Shown one piece after another: positions 17,222-25,633 of a stretch of 64,000 nucleotides of DNA. The position numbers and the translations under genes are program-made. The notes beneath the pieces were generated by a model. The model ran no database searches, had not been told where the DNA came from, and saw nothing but the letters and a program-made list of their open reading frames with translations. Source of the stretch: Pseudanabaena sp. Salubria-1 (lineage in GTDB: Bacteria; Cyanobacteriota; Cyanobacteriia; Pseudanabaenales; Pseudanabaenaceae); assembly GCA_023336205.1 (NCBI GenBank), contig JALQCR010000030.1:22428-86427 (forward strand), given 5' to 3'. Numbering within the stretch: the stretch's first letter is position 1; the number at the start of each line of letters is the position of its first letter.

Positions 17222-17284
17222 AACCCACACAAAGATTATTGAAAGCATTGATTTGCAACGCTTTCAATAATCTTTGTGTGGGTT
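17222..17284. repeat. 25-bp inverted repeat upstream of the kinase gene
   Basis: AACCCACACAAAGATTATTG continuing into GAAAGC is exactly complementary to the segment ending at 17284, with a 13-base loop. It lies 33 bp upstream of the kinase start, in its 5' leader, so it could affect expression. A second weaker stem (AAAACAAAAACTCAA/TTGAGTTTTTGTTTT, 17360-17402) follows before the ATPase gene. Confidence 0.7.
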
Positions 17285-17463
17285 GTTATAGTCTTAAGAT
17301 TTCGCTAAAGCTTCTGGTGATAGGTTTATATTTATAGTGATTTTCATTTTGCCGTAGGCAAAACAAAAACTCAAAATTTTACTGGGATTGAGTTTTTGTT
17401 TTCAGATGAGTTATGTACTCATTTGAAAACCGCTATACGAGGAATTAATAGGAGTAGACCAGC

Positions 17464-20409
17464 ATGGCATCACTTCACCAGCCACTATGGGCATTGTCCT
17501 TTGAAGAAGTCTACGCATCTCTTGGCACTGCTGCTGATGGATTATCGCAAATAGAAGCGCAATCGCGATTAGAGAAATTTGGCGCAAATGAATTGCCTGA
17601 ACCTGCTCATCGTCCTTTGTGGCTGCGGTTTGCTGATCAATTAACACATTTTATGGCTCTGCTACTTTGGATCGCAGGAATTCTTGCCTTTATTTCCCGT
17701 ACTCCTGAACTCGGTTGGGCAGTATGGTCAGTGATCTGGATTAATGCCATCTTTAGCTTTTGGCAAGAGTTTCAAGCGGAGAAAGCTCTATCAGCTCTCA
17801 AAAAAGTTTTGCCAATGCAGGTGAAAGTTTATCGAGACAGTGAACTAAAGCAAATTCCCTCTAGGGAACTGGTGCGTGGCGATGTAATGCAACTGGAAGA
17901 AGGCGATCGCATTTCCGCAGATGCGCGGTTGATATCAGCAGAAAGTTTGTATCTAGATGTATCGGTAATGACTGGAGAATCTTTACCTGTAGCACGAAGT
18001 CCTTATCCAGTGAGGTTGCGCGAGACAGTGTCAGTGCGTGGCGGTAAAACAATGCTACGTCAAGGCGAACAGCCGATGCAGGAAAAAGTGAATCCATCAG
18101 AAATAGCCAACCTTGTGTTGGCTGGCTCAACGGTTGCCGCAGGACGAGCTGTCGCAGTTGTTTATGCAACAGGAGCCGAGACTGAGTTTGGACAGGTTGC
18201 CCATTTAACTACAGAGATCAAGCGTGAACCGAGTACGCTAGAAATTCAAGTAGCTCGGATTGTGCGAATTATTACTGCGATCGCTCTGGGTATGGGAGCG
18301 ACTGTATTTGCGCTCAGTTATTTTCTGATTGGGATGGATGTGACTGAGAGCTTTATTTTTGCGATCGGGATTATCGTGGCGAATGTCCCTGAAGGTTTAT
18401 TGCCGACAGTAACACTTGCCCTAGCCCTTGGCGTGAAGCGAATGGCTAGGCGCAATGCCCTTGTGCGAAGGCTCTCAGCTGTAGAAACCCTAAGCGCAAC
18501 TACAGTGATTTGCACTGATAAAACTGGCACATTAACCAAAAATGAAATGACGGTACGCTATCTTTGGTTACCGACAGAATCAACAGCTTCTGAGCAGCCA
18601 TATCCTCAATCGAATGATGTTAATAATGTCTTAAAAAATGGACTTATTGAAGTCACTGGCGCAGGTTACGATCCCACTATTGGAAAGGTAAATATCCCCG
18701 CAGATTCTGAAACTGCATGGAAAGCCAAGGTTTTGCTGATTGGTTCAGCACTTTGTTCTAATGCGCGTTTGGTACATCTGAATGCCCCCAGTCGTTGGCA
18801 AGAAATAGGTGATCCCACTGAGGCTGCTCTATTAGTAGCAGCAGGAAAAGCAGAACTAAATTTAGAAGATCTGCAAAAGCAATACCCACGTTTACGAGAG
18901 CTTCCTTTTGATTCACGTCGTCTAATGATGACAGTGGTATTAAATTGGCAGGATTCGGAACTATGGTCGAGTGAGTTTCCCAATCTTGCCTTCACAAAAG
19001 GCGCACCACTGGAAGTTCTCAAACATTGTCATTTGATTTTGCGCGATGGACATTCTCAAGAATTAACTCATGACTATTGGGATGAGGTCGTTAAAGCTAA
19101 TGATGATTTGGCTAGGCAAGGATTTCGGGTGCTGGGACTGGCAGCGCGTCAAGGTGGTCAAGAGCTACTAGATCTCAAGGCTCAGGACTTAGAGCAAGAT
19201 CTGATCTTTATAGGGTTAGTTGCTATGTTCGATCCTCCTCGTGATGAAGTGCCGAGGGCGATCGCTCAATGTCATCAAGCAGGCATCAAAGTCACAATGG
19301 TTACAGGAGACTATGGACTCACTGCGGAAGCGATCGCCCGTCAAATTGGGCTGGTTAGCGACAAAGTGCGTGTAGTCACAGGTGAAGGGATGGAACATCT
19401 CTCGGACGCACAACTAAAACAAGTAGTGAAATATCGCTTTGGTTTAGTATTTGCAAGAATGTCGCCTGAACATAAATTGCGATTGGTACAGGCATACAAA
19501 AACATCGGTGAAATTGTGGCGGTAACGGGAGATGGGGTGAATGATGCTCCAGCCTTGCGGGCGGCGAATATCGGAATTGCGATGGGTCAAAATGGTACAG
19601 ATGTCGCAAGAGAAGCAGCGGATATTGTCTTGACTGATGATAACTTTGCCACGATTGTCGTGGCGATCGAGCAGGGTCGGGCAATTTATCAGAATATTCG
19701 CAAGTTTATGACCTATATTCTTGCCTCAAACGTACCAGAGATTGTGCCGTTTTTAGGTATGGTTGCTTTCAAGATTCCTCCCGCGTTGACAATTTTACAA
19801 ATACTTGCTGTAGATTTAGGCACAGACATGGTTCCAGCCCTAGCGCTAGGAGCAGAGACTCCCGAATCAGGAATTATGGATCGTCCACCCCGTCCTAAGC
19901 AAGAATTTCTACTTAATGTTCCTTTACTACTTCGAGCTTATCTATTTCTGGGTGTGATCGAAGCAGTTCTATCGATGTTAGGATTCTTTATTGTTTGGTG
20001 GAGTTACGGCTATTCTCTGATAGATTTGCAACAAGTCACACCGATGATTCTCTCTCATACTGCCGATCCAGCAGTTACTGCCATCTATCGCCAAGCAACA
20101 ACTATGACTCTTGCGGCGATAGTTACTTGTCAAGTTGGCAATCTATTCGCTTGTCGTTCTTCTTGGAGTTCTATATTCCGTCAGTCACTGTCAAATAATA
20201 GTTTGCTATGGTTAGGAATTACGGTTGAATGCGTTGCACTCTTCGCATTTATCGACTTTCCACCATTCAGACAAGTATTCGGAACTGCTTCCTTAGCAAA
20301 TTGGCATTGGTTGATTTTGCTAATCTGTCCACCGCTCTTAATTGCTATAGAAGAAATTCGCAAACTATTTCTGCGTCGAAATCAAAGGAAGCATTTGCGA
20401 TCGCTATGA
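17464..20409 (+). CDS. P2-type cation-transporting P-type ATPase
   Basis: This 981-residue ion pump has an RBS-like AGGAG ~10 bases before the ATG. An N-terminal cation-ATPase domain (~5-75) is followed by an A-domain with MTGES. The phosphorylated aspartate is D352 in CTDKTGTLT, the hinge is VTGDGVNDAPAL, and helix 4 carries IIVANVPEGLLPTVTLALALGVKRMARRNALVRRL. That M4 motif resembles Na,K/Ca-type P2 pumps more than heavy-metal P1B pumps. About ten membrane segments are seen. The substrate (Ca2+, Na+ or H+) cannot be fixed from the sequence. Confidence 0.92.
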   Translation: MASLHQPLWALSFEEVYASLGTAADGLSQIEAQSRLEKFGANELPEPAHRPLWLRFADQLTHFMALLLWIAGILAFISRTPELGWAVWSVIWINAIFSFWQEFQAEKALSALKKVLPMQVKVYRDSELKQIPSRELVRGDVMQLEEGDRISADARLISAESLYLDVSVMTGESLPVARSPYPVRLRETVSVRGGKTMLRQGEQPMQEKVNPSEIANLVLAGSTVAAGRAVAVVYATGAETEFGQVAHLTTEIKREPSTLEIQVARIVRIITAIALGMGATVFALSYFLIGMDVTESFIFAIGIIVANVPEGLLPTVTLALALGVKRMARRNALVRRLSAVETLSATTVICTDKTGTLTKNEMTVRYLWLPTESTASEQPYPQSNDVNNVLKNGLIEVTGAGYDPTIGKVNIPADSETAWKAKVLLIGSALCSNARLVHLNAPSRWQEIGDPTEAALLVAAGKAELNLEDLQKQYPRLRELPFDSRRLMMTVVLNWQDSELWSSEFPNLAFTKGAPLEVLKHCHLILRDGHSQELTHDYWDEVVKANDDLARQGFRVLGLAARQGGQELLDLKAQDLEQDLIFIGLVAMFDPPRDEVPRAIAQCHQAGIKVTMVTGDYGLTAEAIARQIGLVSDKVRVVTGEGMEHLSDAQLKQVVKYRFGLVFARMSPEHKLRLVQAYKNIGEIVAVTGDGVNDAPALRAANIGIAMGQNGTDVAREAADIVLTDDNFATIVVAIEQGRAIYQNIRKFMTYILASNVPEIVPFLGMVAFKIPPALTILQILAVDLGTDMVPALALGAETPESGIMDRPPRPKQEFLLNVPLLLRAYLFLGVIEAVLSMLGFFIVWWSYGYSLIDLQQVTPMILSHTADPAVTAIYRQATTMTLAAIVTCQVGNLFACRSSWSSIFRQSLSNNSLLWLGITVECVALFAFIDFPPFRQVFGTASLANWHWLILLICPPLLIAIEEIRKLFLRRNQRKHLRSL

Positions 20410-20436
20410 TTATAGCGATCGCAAATAACCGCTGTT

Positions 20437-20493
20437 CAAAACCCCAAATAAAAGTGGCGGCGCTCCGCGCCGCCACTTTTATTTGGGGTTTTG
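20437..20493. terminator. Long perfect hairpin downstream of ATPase gene
   Basis: CAAAACCCCAAATAAAAGTG continues through GGCGGCGC to a three-base TCC loop and a complete complement ending GGGGTTTTG. The stem exceeds 25 bp and lies 28 bp after the stop, so it is a plausible terminator or mRNA 3'-end stabiliser. Confidence 0.65.
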
Positions 20494-20507
20494 ATTTATA
20501 TCTTTTT

Positions 20508-20613
20508 TATACCAATTCACAGAAGTGTTGCCACGCTTTTATGAATTAAGAACCAAACCCTGTAAGGGTTTCAAAAACACAAAAAGGCTACGCCTTTTTG
20601 TGTTTTGGTATTA
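20508..20613. repeat. Multi-hairpin TACCAA repeat, copy 3
   Basis: The best-preserved copy: TATACCAATTCACAGAAGTG, complementary GCTTTTATGAATTA, then ACCAAACCCTGTAAGGGTTT and CACAAAAAGGC-TAC-GCCTTTTTGTG, ending TTTTGGTATTA. ACCAAA near the middle can pair with the terminal TTTGGT, closing a branched structure. Confidence 0.75.
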
Positions 20614-20668
20614 CTGCAATATATGATTTTTTTATGGGATATTTAATCGATGAATATCGATAAATGCT

Positions 20669-20723
20669 GCAACCATCAAATAGCGAGTAGGCGCAAAGCG
20701 CTTACTCGCTATTTGATGGTTGC
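20669..20723. repeat. Long hairpin with CAAAG loop
   Basis: GCAACCATCAAATAGCGAGT pairs with its complement around GCG-CAAAG-CGC, with one G/T mismatch near the tip. It is another member of the CAAAG-loop family and lies in the spacer upstream of the ArsC/Spx-like gene. Confidence 0.75.
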
Positions 20724-20846
20724 GATAAATACCATACAATAGCTGTAGGTAGTAAAAGCTGCCCTGTCGTGTTTTATCTCCCACTCAAGGAGTGGGCTTG
20801 CCTATCCCTGTATTTATATTTAACAAGTCATAATCCGAGAAAATTT

Positions 20847-21197
20847 ATGTCTATTCAAGTTTATGGCATACCCAATTGTGGGACCTGCAAAAAAGCGATC
20901 GCTTGGTTAGACAATCAAGGGCTTGCCTACGAATTCATCAATACCAAAGACTATCCGCCATCTCGAACTGCGATCGCCGAATGGGTAAATGCATTAGGGG
21001 AAAGAGTAATGCGAAACACCTCTGGACAATCCTATCGATCTCTTGGCACTGAAAAAGATACATGGTCACATATCCAATGGATTGAAGCCTATGCCAAAGA
21101 TTCGATGCTGCTAAAGCGACCTTTATTTGTTAAAGATGGTAAAGCGATCGCGATCGGATTTAGAAACCCTGAAGAAATAAAGCAAAAATTAGCTTAA
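20847..21197 (+). CDS. ArsC/Spx/MgsR-type thioredoxin-fold protein
   Basis: The start at 20847 (MSIQVYGIPNCGTCKKAIAWL) is chosen over a TTG/ATG 26 codons earlier because homologues begin at the first beta strand. It has 116 residues, and CxxC cysteines are C11 and C14. The family includes arsenate reductase ArsC and Spx/MgsR-like regulators; cyanobacterial members are generally uncharacterised. KRPLFVKDGKAIAIGF matches the conserved KRP loop of this fold. Reductase activity is inferred only from the fold. Confidence 0.88.
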   Translation: MSIQVYGIPNCGTCKKAIAWLDNQGLAYEFINTKDYPPSRTAIAEWVNALGERVMRNTSGQSYRSLGTEKDTWSHIQWIEAYAKDSMLLKRPLFVKDGKAIAIGFRNPEEIKQKLA

Positions 21198-21381
21198 ATG
21201 AGGCATCTTGTAATCATCACACATACTCATTCTAAAGAGTGATAGTAATTCCTATGTGAGCTAACGTAATATTAAATTAGTAAATTACGAATTACGAATT
21301 GATAACTAGTAATTGCTAATTCCTAATTTACTAATCGTTAGATTATCTCCAAAAAATTTAATCACATGGGTAAAAACAACA

Positions 21382-21615
21382 ATGAGCCAAAGATTAAAGC
21401 GGTGGGAATCCCCACGCAATGAAGGTCGAAATGATAAAGGTAAGGGCGGATCTGCTCGCCAACGCCAAAAGAAAAAGCAAATGCAAATGCTTCGTAAGAA
21501 ATTAAAAGTAGGAATTAATCCTAAACAAAAAAGAGATGGTGCTAGCGCCATCTCTTTTTTGTTTTTTACCAACAGGTTAATGCGAAACCACAGGAACCTG
21601 TTGAGCAAAGTCTGA
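21382..21615 (+). CDS. Possible small basic protein
   Basis: A 77-codon frame starts MSQRLKRWESPRNEGRNDKG and is rich in Lys, Arg and Gln (RQRQKKKQMQMLRKKLKVG). It reads through a strong hairpin (21524-21563) and overlaps the end of the convergent VOC gene by 39 bases, which is unusual. The first ~50 residues look protein-like; the rest may be readthrough. No family is recognised. Confidence 0.35.
   Translation: MSQRLKRWESPRNEGRNDKGKGGSARQRQKKKQMQMLRKKLKVGINPKQKRDGASAISFLFFTNRLMRNHRNLLSKV
21524..21563. terminator. Bidirectional hairpin terminator
   Basis: AACAAAAAAGAGATGG with GC-TA-GC at the tip pairs with CCATCTCTTTTTTGTT. The A-tract and T-tract flanks suit factor-independent termination in both directions. 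It lies between the small basic ORF and the VOC gene. Confidence 0.65.
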
Positions 21616-22038
21616 ATCTCCGACTTTGTTGAAATCAGTCTCACCAAAAATTGCATTTTCAAATTTGTAATGCTTGAATTCTAAAATGTTGCCTGAATTA
21701 TCAGCCAAGAAAAAGGTTCGATGCTCTAAAGGGGTGTCCACAAAGCGAATTTTTGGTTTTTGATAAAATTTAAGACGCTTATCATGAACTTTTTCTAACA
21801 GAGCCATCCAGTTATTTTCGGAATAAAAAACTAATCCGAAATGTCGCGGATAGATGCCACGTTGAGAATCAATATTCTCGTGATCAACATGCGCTACCAA
21901 CTGGTGACCATACAAACTCATGATCAGCGAGTCGCTTGACTCGCGTCCTGCCAAACAACCCAAACCATCAATATAAAAAGCTTTGGTGCTTGGAATATCT
22001 TTTACTGGAAATGCGAGATGAAAGAGGATCTTGGTCAT
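21577..22038 (-). CDS. VOC-superfamily (glyoxalase/dioxygenase fold) protein
   Basis: This 153-residue protein has paired beta-alpha-beta-beta-beta modules. It opens ILFHLAFPVKDIPSTKAFYIDGLGC (first metal-ligand type histidine H7), has PRHFGLVF in the second module and ends with ILEFKHYKF, whose glutamate is the usual VOC metal ligand. Its ATG overlaps the purF stop by four bases, indicating translational coupling to purF. The substrate cannot be told from the sequence. Confidence 0.85.
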   Translation of the reverse strand: MTKILFHLAFPVKDIPSTKAFYIDGLGCLAGRESSDSLIMSLYGHQLVAHVDHENIDSQRGIYPRHFGLVFYSENNWMALLEKVHDKRLKFYQKPKIRFVDTPLEHRTFFLADNSGNILEFKHYKFENAIFGETDFNKVGDSDFAQQVPVVSH

Positions 22039-23564
22039 GTTGCCGTATTTTCTAGCATAAGTTTGGTGCGCTTGAGTTTATCAGGAACTTCAATCGGATA
22101 TTTCCCAGTAAAACAAGCTGTGCAAAAATGCATGGTATCAATTTGTGTCGCTTTTAACATTTCGTCGTGACTGAGATACGCAAGCGTGTCAACCTCAATC
22201 TGTTTGGCGATCGCCTCGACAGAATTGTGTGAAGCAATCAAATGATCTTGCGAGTCAGTATCAATACCATAAAAACAAGGGTGAGTAACGGGCGGCGAAG
22301 AAATACGCATATGTACCTCAATTGCACCAGCTTCACGCAATGCTCTTACTATTTTACGACTCGTCGTTCCCCTTACGATCGAATCATCGATCACAATTAC
22401 CCGTTTACCCTGCAAAACATCCTTGAGGGTATTGAGCTTCATGCGGATTCCTGATTCTCGCATCGCTTGGGTTGGCTGAATGAAAGTCCGTCCCACGTAA
22501 CGGTTTTTGATCAAAGCCTCACCGTAAGGAATCCCTGACTCTCGTGAAAATCCGATCGCGGCAGGAATACCAGAATCTGGGACACCGATCACAATATCAG
22601 CTTCTACAGGACTTTCTCTAGCTAATGCACGACCAATTCGCAGTCTGTAGGTATAAAGGCTTTCGTCATGCATCACACTATCAGGTCTTGCAAAATAGAT
22701 CATCTCAAATACACATAGCTTTGGCTTAGCCTCCTCCCATTGTAAAGATTGAATCCCATTCTCGATCGTAATTATCACCAGTTCCCCAGGAAGAACCTCA
22801 CGCACATACTCAGCGCCAATAATATCTAACCCGCAGGTCTCAGATGACAAAACATAAGAACCATCTCCAGTTTTGCCAATTACCAAAGGACGAACACCAT
22901 AGGCATCTCTTGCTCCTACGATCACATTAGGCATTGCCATTACTAGACTAAAAGCTCCATGGCATCGACGCAACGCCGTTACGATCGCCTCTTGCCAATC
23001 CTTACCTTCTTCTACTGCCTCACCCACGGCAAAAGCTATCCCTTCAGAATCAGTAGTTGATTCGAGAGCATGTCCCTGAGCTGACAGTTCACCGCGTAAC
23101 TCTGTCGCGTTGACTAAATTGCCATTATGAGCAAGTGAGAAATCACCCAGTCTGGTATTCACAACAATCGGTTGAGCATTGCAAACCTTACTCGAACCTG
23201 TAGTCGAATAGCGGTTATGCCCAATCCCTAATGCTCCCTTCATTTCAGAGAGGATCGTTTCATTAAATACTTGAGCAACGAGTCCCATCGCTTTATGTGT
23301 ATGGGTCGTACCATGCTCATCGTAGACGGTAATACCTGCTGATTCCTGCCCACGATGTTGTAAGGCATAGAGTCCAAAATATACAAGTTTAGCAACATCC
23401 CCTTCTGCCGCTAATACCCCAAAAACGCCACAAGCTTCCTGTGGTTTGTCGGACTCAATTTCATTGTCATCATTAAAATCTAGATCTTCAAAATCTCTAT
23501 GATTTATAAGGTTTTTAGGCATCTCATCAGCAAAAACAGAATGGTCAGAATGGTCTGGCAACAT
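22035..23564 (-). CDS. purF: Amidophosphoribosyltransferase
   Basis: The enzyme catalyses the first step of purine synthesis: PRPP plus glutamine to phosphoribosylamine. The ATG at 23564 gives 509 residues; an upstream TTG and a downstream ATG (23522) are alternatives. An N-terminal propeptide precedes the nucleophile in EACGVFGVL (about C45). The Ntn glutaminase domain contains ALQHRGQESAG and GHNRYST. The PRTase domain carries the PRPP loop VIVIDDSIVRGTT, and the C-terminal CFTGKYP cysteine is of the iron-sulfur type. It forms a two-gene unit with the VOC protein. Confidence 0.96.
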   Translation of the reverse strand: MLPDHSDHSVFADEMPKNLINHRDFEDLDFNDDNEIESDKPQEACGVFGVLAAEGDVAKLVYFGLYALQHRGQESAGITVYDEHGTTHTHKAMGLVAQVFNETILSEMKGALGIGHNRYSTTGSSKVCNAQPIVVNTRLGDFSLAHNGNLVNATELRGELSAQGHALESTTDSEGIAFAVGEAVEEGKDWQEAIVTALRRCHGAFSLVMAMPNVIVGARDAYGVRPLVIGKTGDGSYVLSSETCGLDIIGAEYVREVLPGELVIITIENGIQSLQWEEAKPKLCVFEMIYFARPDSVMHDESLYTYRLRIGRALARESPVEADIVIGVPDSGIPAAIGFSRESGIPYGEALIKNRYVGRTFIQPTQAMRESGIRMKLNTLKDVLQGKRVIVIDDSIVRGTTSRKIVRALREAGAIEVHMRISSPPVTHPCFYGIDTDSQDHLIASHNSVEAIAKQIEVDTLAYLSHDEMLKATQIDTMHFCTACFTGKYPIEVPDKLKRTKLMLENTAT

Positions 23565-23657
23565 AGCAGTTATACGCAATACATTAGTTTGGGTAGAAGA
23601 GAAAAGCCCCTTCCTAGATCCTACCAGTGTTAAGCATTTCTTAACCAAAATTAGCAA

Positions 23658-23813
23658 GCCAAACCGCGAAACTCATCAAAAAAAACTGATTTTTATGTTT
23701 CCAGAGCTCAAGGAGCTGGAAACATAAAAATCAGTTTTTTGAAAGCCCACCTAAGGTGGGCTTTCAAAAAAACTGATTTTTATAATGAGAATTGATGAAT
23801 TTCGCGGTTTGGC
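23658..23813. repeat. Nested palindrome between purF and glpX
   Basis: Outer arms GCCAAACCGCGAAA (23658) and TTTCGCGGTTTGGC (ending 23813) enclose two inner hairpins. The first is AAAACTGATTTTTATGTTTC...its complement around AGCTCAAGGAGCT. The second is GAAAGCCCACC-TAA-GGTGGGCTTTC. A third AAACTGATTTTTAT copy follows. The GAAAGCCCACC stem matches the hairpin at 14714. The structure covers the divergent purF/glpX promoter side near the purF start. Confidence 0.75.
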
Positions 23814-24075
23814 AGACTTTCATGAAAATCAATTTTTAAAATGAGAATAAAAATGAGAATAGCTGTAAACCAAACCTTAGAAGAGAAGATTCCACATGAA
23901 TTATTGTGCTCTCTCTTCTTGGTTTTAATTTGTCCTTCTGCCCTGTAAACTTAATTACAAGGTTATGTAGTAAGACATAACCAAACTTATATTTTGTTTT
24001 CTGGTTCTAAAGAAATTCTAGAACGTAACGAAGTCTTAATAGTTATAAAATTTAGGTAAATAGGTATTTCTACGC
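23814..24075. other. glpX upstream region
   Basis: There is no gene in ~262 bp. ATGAGAATAAAAATGAGAATAG is a short direct repeat, and AACCAAACCTTAGAAGAGAAG can pair imperfectly with CTCTTCTTGGTTTT. These could belong to a leader or small RNA, but no known RNA family was recognised. Confidence 0.35.
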
Positions 24076-25119
24076 ATGGATAGTACAATCAGTCTTGAGA
24101 TTATTGAGGTCGTTGAACAAGCGGCGATCGCATCTTCTAAGTGGATGGGTTTGGGCAAAAAAGACGAAGCCGACGAAGCCGCAGTTGAAGCAATGCGCGA
24201 ACGTATGAACAAGATTCATATGCGCGGACGTATCGTCATTGGTGAAGGTGAACGTGACGAAGCACCTATGCTATATATCGGCGAAGAAGTTGGTATCTGC
24301 ACACAGGCAAACGCTGCCGAGTTCTGCACAATCGAAGAATTACAAGAAATCGATATCGCTGTTGACCCTTGCGAAGGGACAAACCTTGTTGCATACGGTC
24401 AAAATGGCTCGATGGCAGTTCTAGCCATCTCTGAGCGTGGCGGTTTGTTCCAAGCTCCCGACTTTTATATGGATAAACTAGCTGCACCACCTGCGGCAAA
24501 AGGACATGTAGATATTCGCAACACACCTACCAAAAATCTACAAATTCTTTCTGACTGTTTAGGTCGTGCGATCGAAGAATTGGTCGTTGTCGTTATGGAT
24601 CGTCCTCGACACAAAAGCTTGATCGCTGAAATCCGTGCTGCTGGCGCTCGTGTACGTCTAATCAGTGATGGTGATGTATCGGCAGCAATTTGCTGTGGGT
24701 TTGCAGGAACAAACATTCATGCTCTTATGGGTATCGGCGCTGCACCTGAAGGTGTCATCTCCGCAGCCGCAATGCGTTGCTTGGGTGGACATTTTCAAGG
24801 TCGTCTAGTCTATGACCCTGCCGAAGTTAATACTCCTGAAAGTGCTAGCTGGACTCGTGAAGGAAACTTGGCTCGTCTTAAGGAAATGGGCATCACCGAT
24901 GGCGATAAAGTCTATGATGCAAACGAATTGGCTTGCGGTAAAGATGTCTTATTTGCTGGTTGTGGTATTACCCCCGGCACTTTGATGGAAGGCGTGCGCT
25001 TCTTTGCTGGCGGTTGCCGTACACAGTCTTTGGTTATCTCGACTCAATCTAAGACTGCTCGTTTCGTTGACACCATTCACTTGACAAGCGACAAACCTAA
25101 AACGATTAATTTGCGCTAA
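24076..25119 (+). CDS. glpX: Class II fructose-1,6-/sedoheptulose-1,7-bisphosphatase
   Basis: This 347-residue phosphatase is the dual FBPase/SBPase of the cyanobacterial Calvin cycle. Metal and substrate motifs are visible: VIGEGERDEAPMLYIGE, IDIAVDPCEGTNL and MGIGAAPEGVISAAA. The family usually has DP(L/V)EGT; here the third residue is cysteine (DPCEGT), and C-terminal FAGCGITPGT is present. It lies upstream of hemA on the same strand, an arrangement known in several cyanobacteria, but ~515 bp of repeat-rich spacer separates them here. Confidence 0.96.
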   Translation: MDSTISLEIIEVVEQAAIASSKWMGLGKKDEADEAAVEAMRERMNKIHMRGRIVIGEGERDEAPMLYIGEEVGICTQANAAEFCTIEELQEIDIAVDPCEGTNLVAYGQNGSMAVLAISERGGLFQAPDFYMDKLAAPPAAKGHVDIRNTPTKNLQILSDCLGRAIEELVVVVMDRPRHKSLIAEIRAAGARVRLISDGDVSAAICCGFAGTNIHALMGIGAAPEGVISAAAMRCLGGHFQGRLVYDPAEVNTPESASWTREGNLARLKEMGITDGDKVYDANELACGKDVLFAGCGITPGTLMEGVRFFAGGCRTQSLVISTQSKTARFVDTIHLTSDKPKTINLR

Positions 25120-25155
25120 TTATTTAGAACTAAGTACCTGTACAGAATAAATTAC

Positions 25156-25204
25156 CCCAACCCGTAAGGTTGCGCCCCTGCGGGGCGCAACCTTACGGGT
25201 TGGG
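25156..25204. terminator. Perfect hairpin downstream of glpX
   Basis: CCCAACCCGTAAGGTTGCGC pairs with its complement around a two-base TG loop (stem ~23 bp). It lies 37 bp after the glpX stop. It is a terminator candidate and one of several such hairpins in this spacer. Confidence 0.65.
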
Positions 25205-25259
25205 ATGTGTAATTAAGCGTGCCTACTTACAAGCTCCGTAGGCTCTGACAATATTAACT

Positions 25260-25302
25260 GAAAAGGTGAGAGGCAGTGCAAAGCACTGCCTCTCACCTTT
25301 TC
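25260..25302. repeat. Perfect hairpin with CAAAG loop
   Basis: GAAAAGGTGAGAGGCAGTG-CAAAG-(complement) has a 19-bp stem and the same loop as the members at 1011, 3732 and 20669. Confidence 0.75.
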
Positions 25303-25307
25303 GGATT

Positions 25308-25497
25308 AATACCAATTCACGAAAGTGTGACATCACTTTTGTGAATTAATACCAATTCACAAAAGTGATGTCACACTTTCGTGAATTAAAAACCAAACCC
25401 TATAAGGGTTTTAAGAGCACAAAATGGCAGAGCCATTTTGTGCTCTGGTATAAGGGGTTTAAAAACACAAAGTGGCGTAGCCATTTTGTGCTTTGGG
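25308..25497. repeat. Multi-hairpin TACCAA repeat, copy 4, with head duplicated and tail duplicated
   Basis: Two TACCAATTCAC head hairpins lie back to back (25310-25350 and 25350-25390). The second is almost the reverse complement of the first, giving a ~75-bp palindrome. The tail hairpin GCACAAAATGGC...GCCATTTTGTGC occurs twice (25416-25447 and 25465-25493). It fills the hemA upstream region. Confidence 0.7.
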
Positions 25498-25633
25498 ATG
25501 ATAAAGAGTGTCAGCAGCTATATTACAGAACGTTAAGGAGTAATAAGTACCTACTACACTGGTAGCTATCTCCTGATAAGCTCTTCCAATAAGATAATTT
25601 TTTCTAGTCCTAAATAAGAAACGCATTTACGAT

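Noticed and set aside
25365..25565. 66-codon frame upstream of hemA
   Set aside because: It lies entirely in the multi-hairpin repeat; repeated YKGFKSTKWQSHF is translated repeat DNA.
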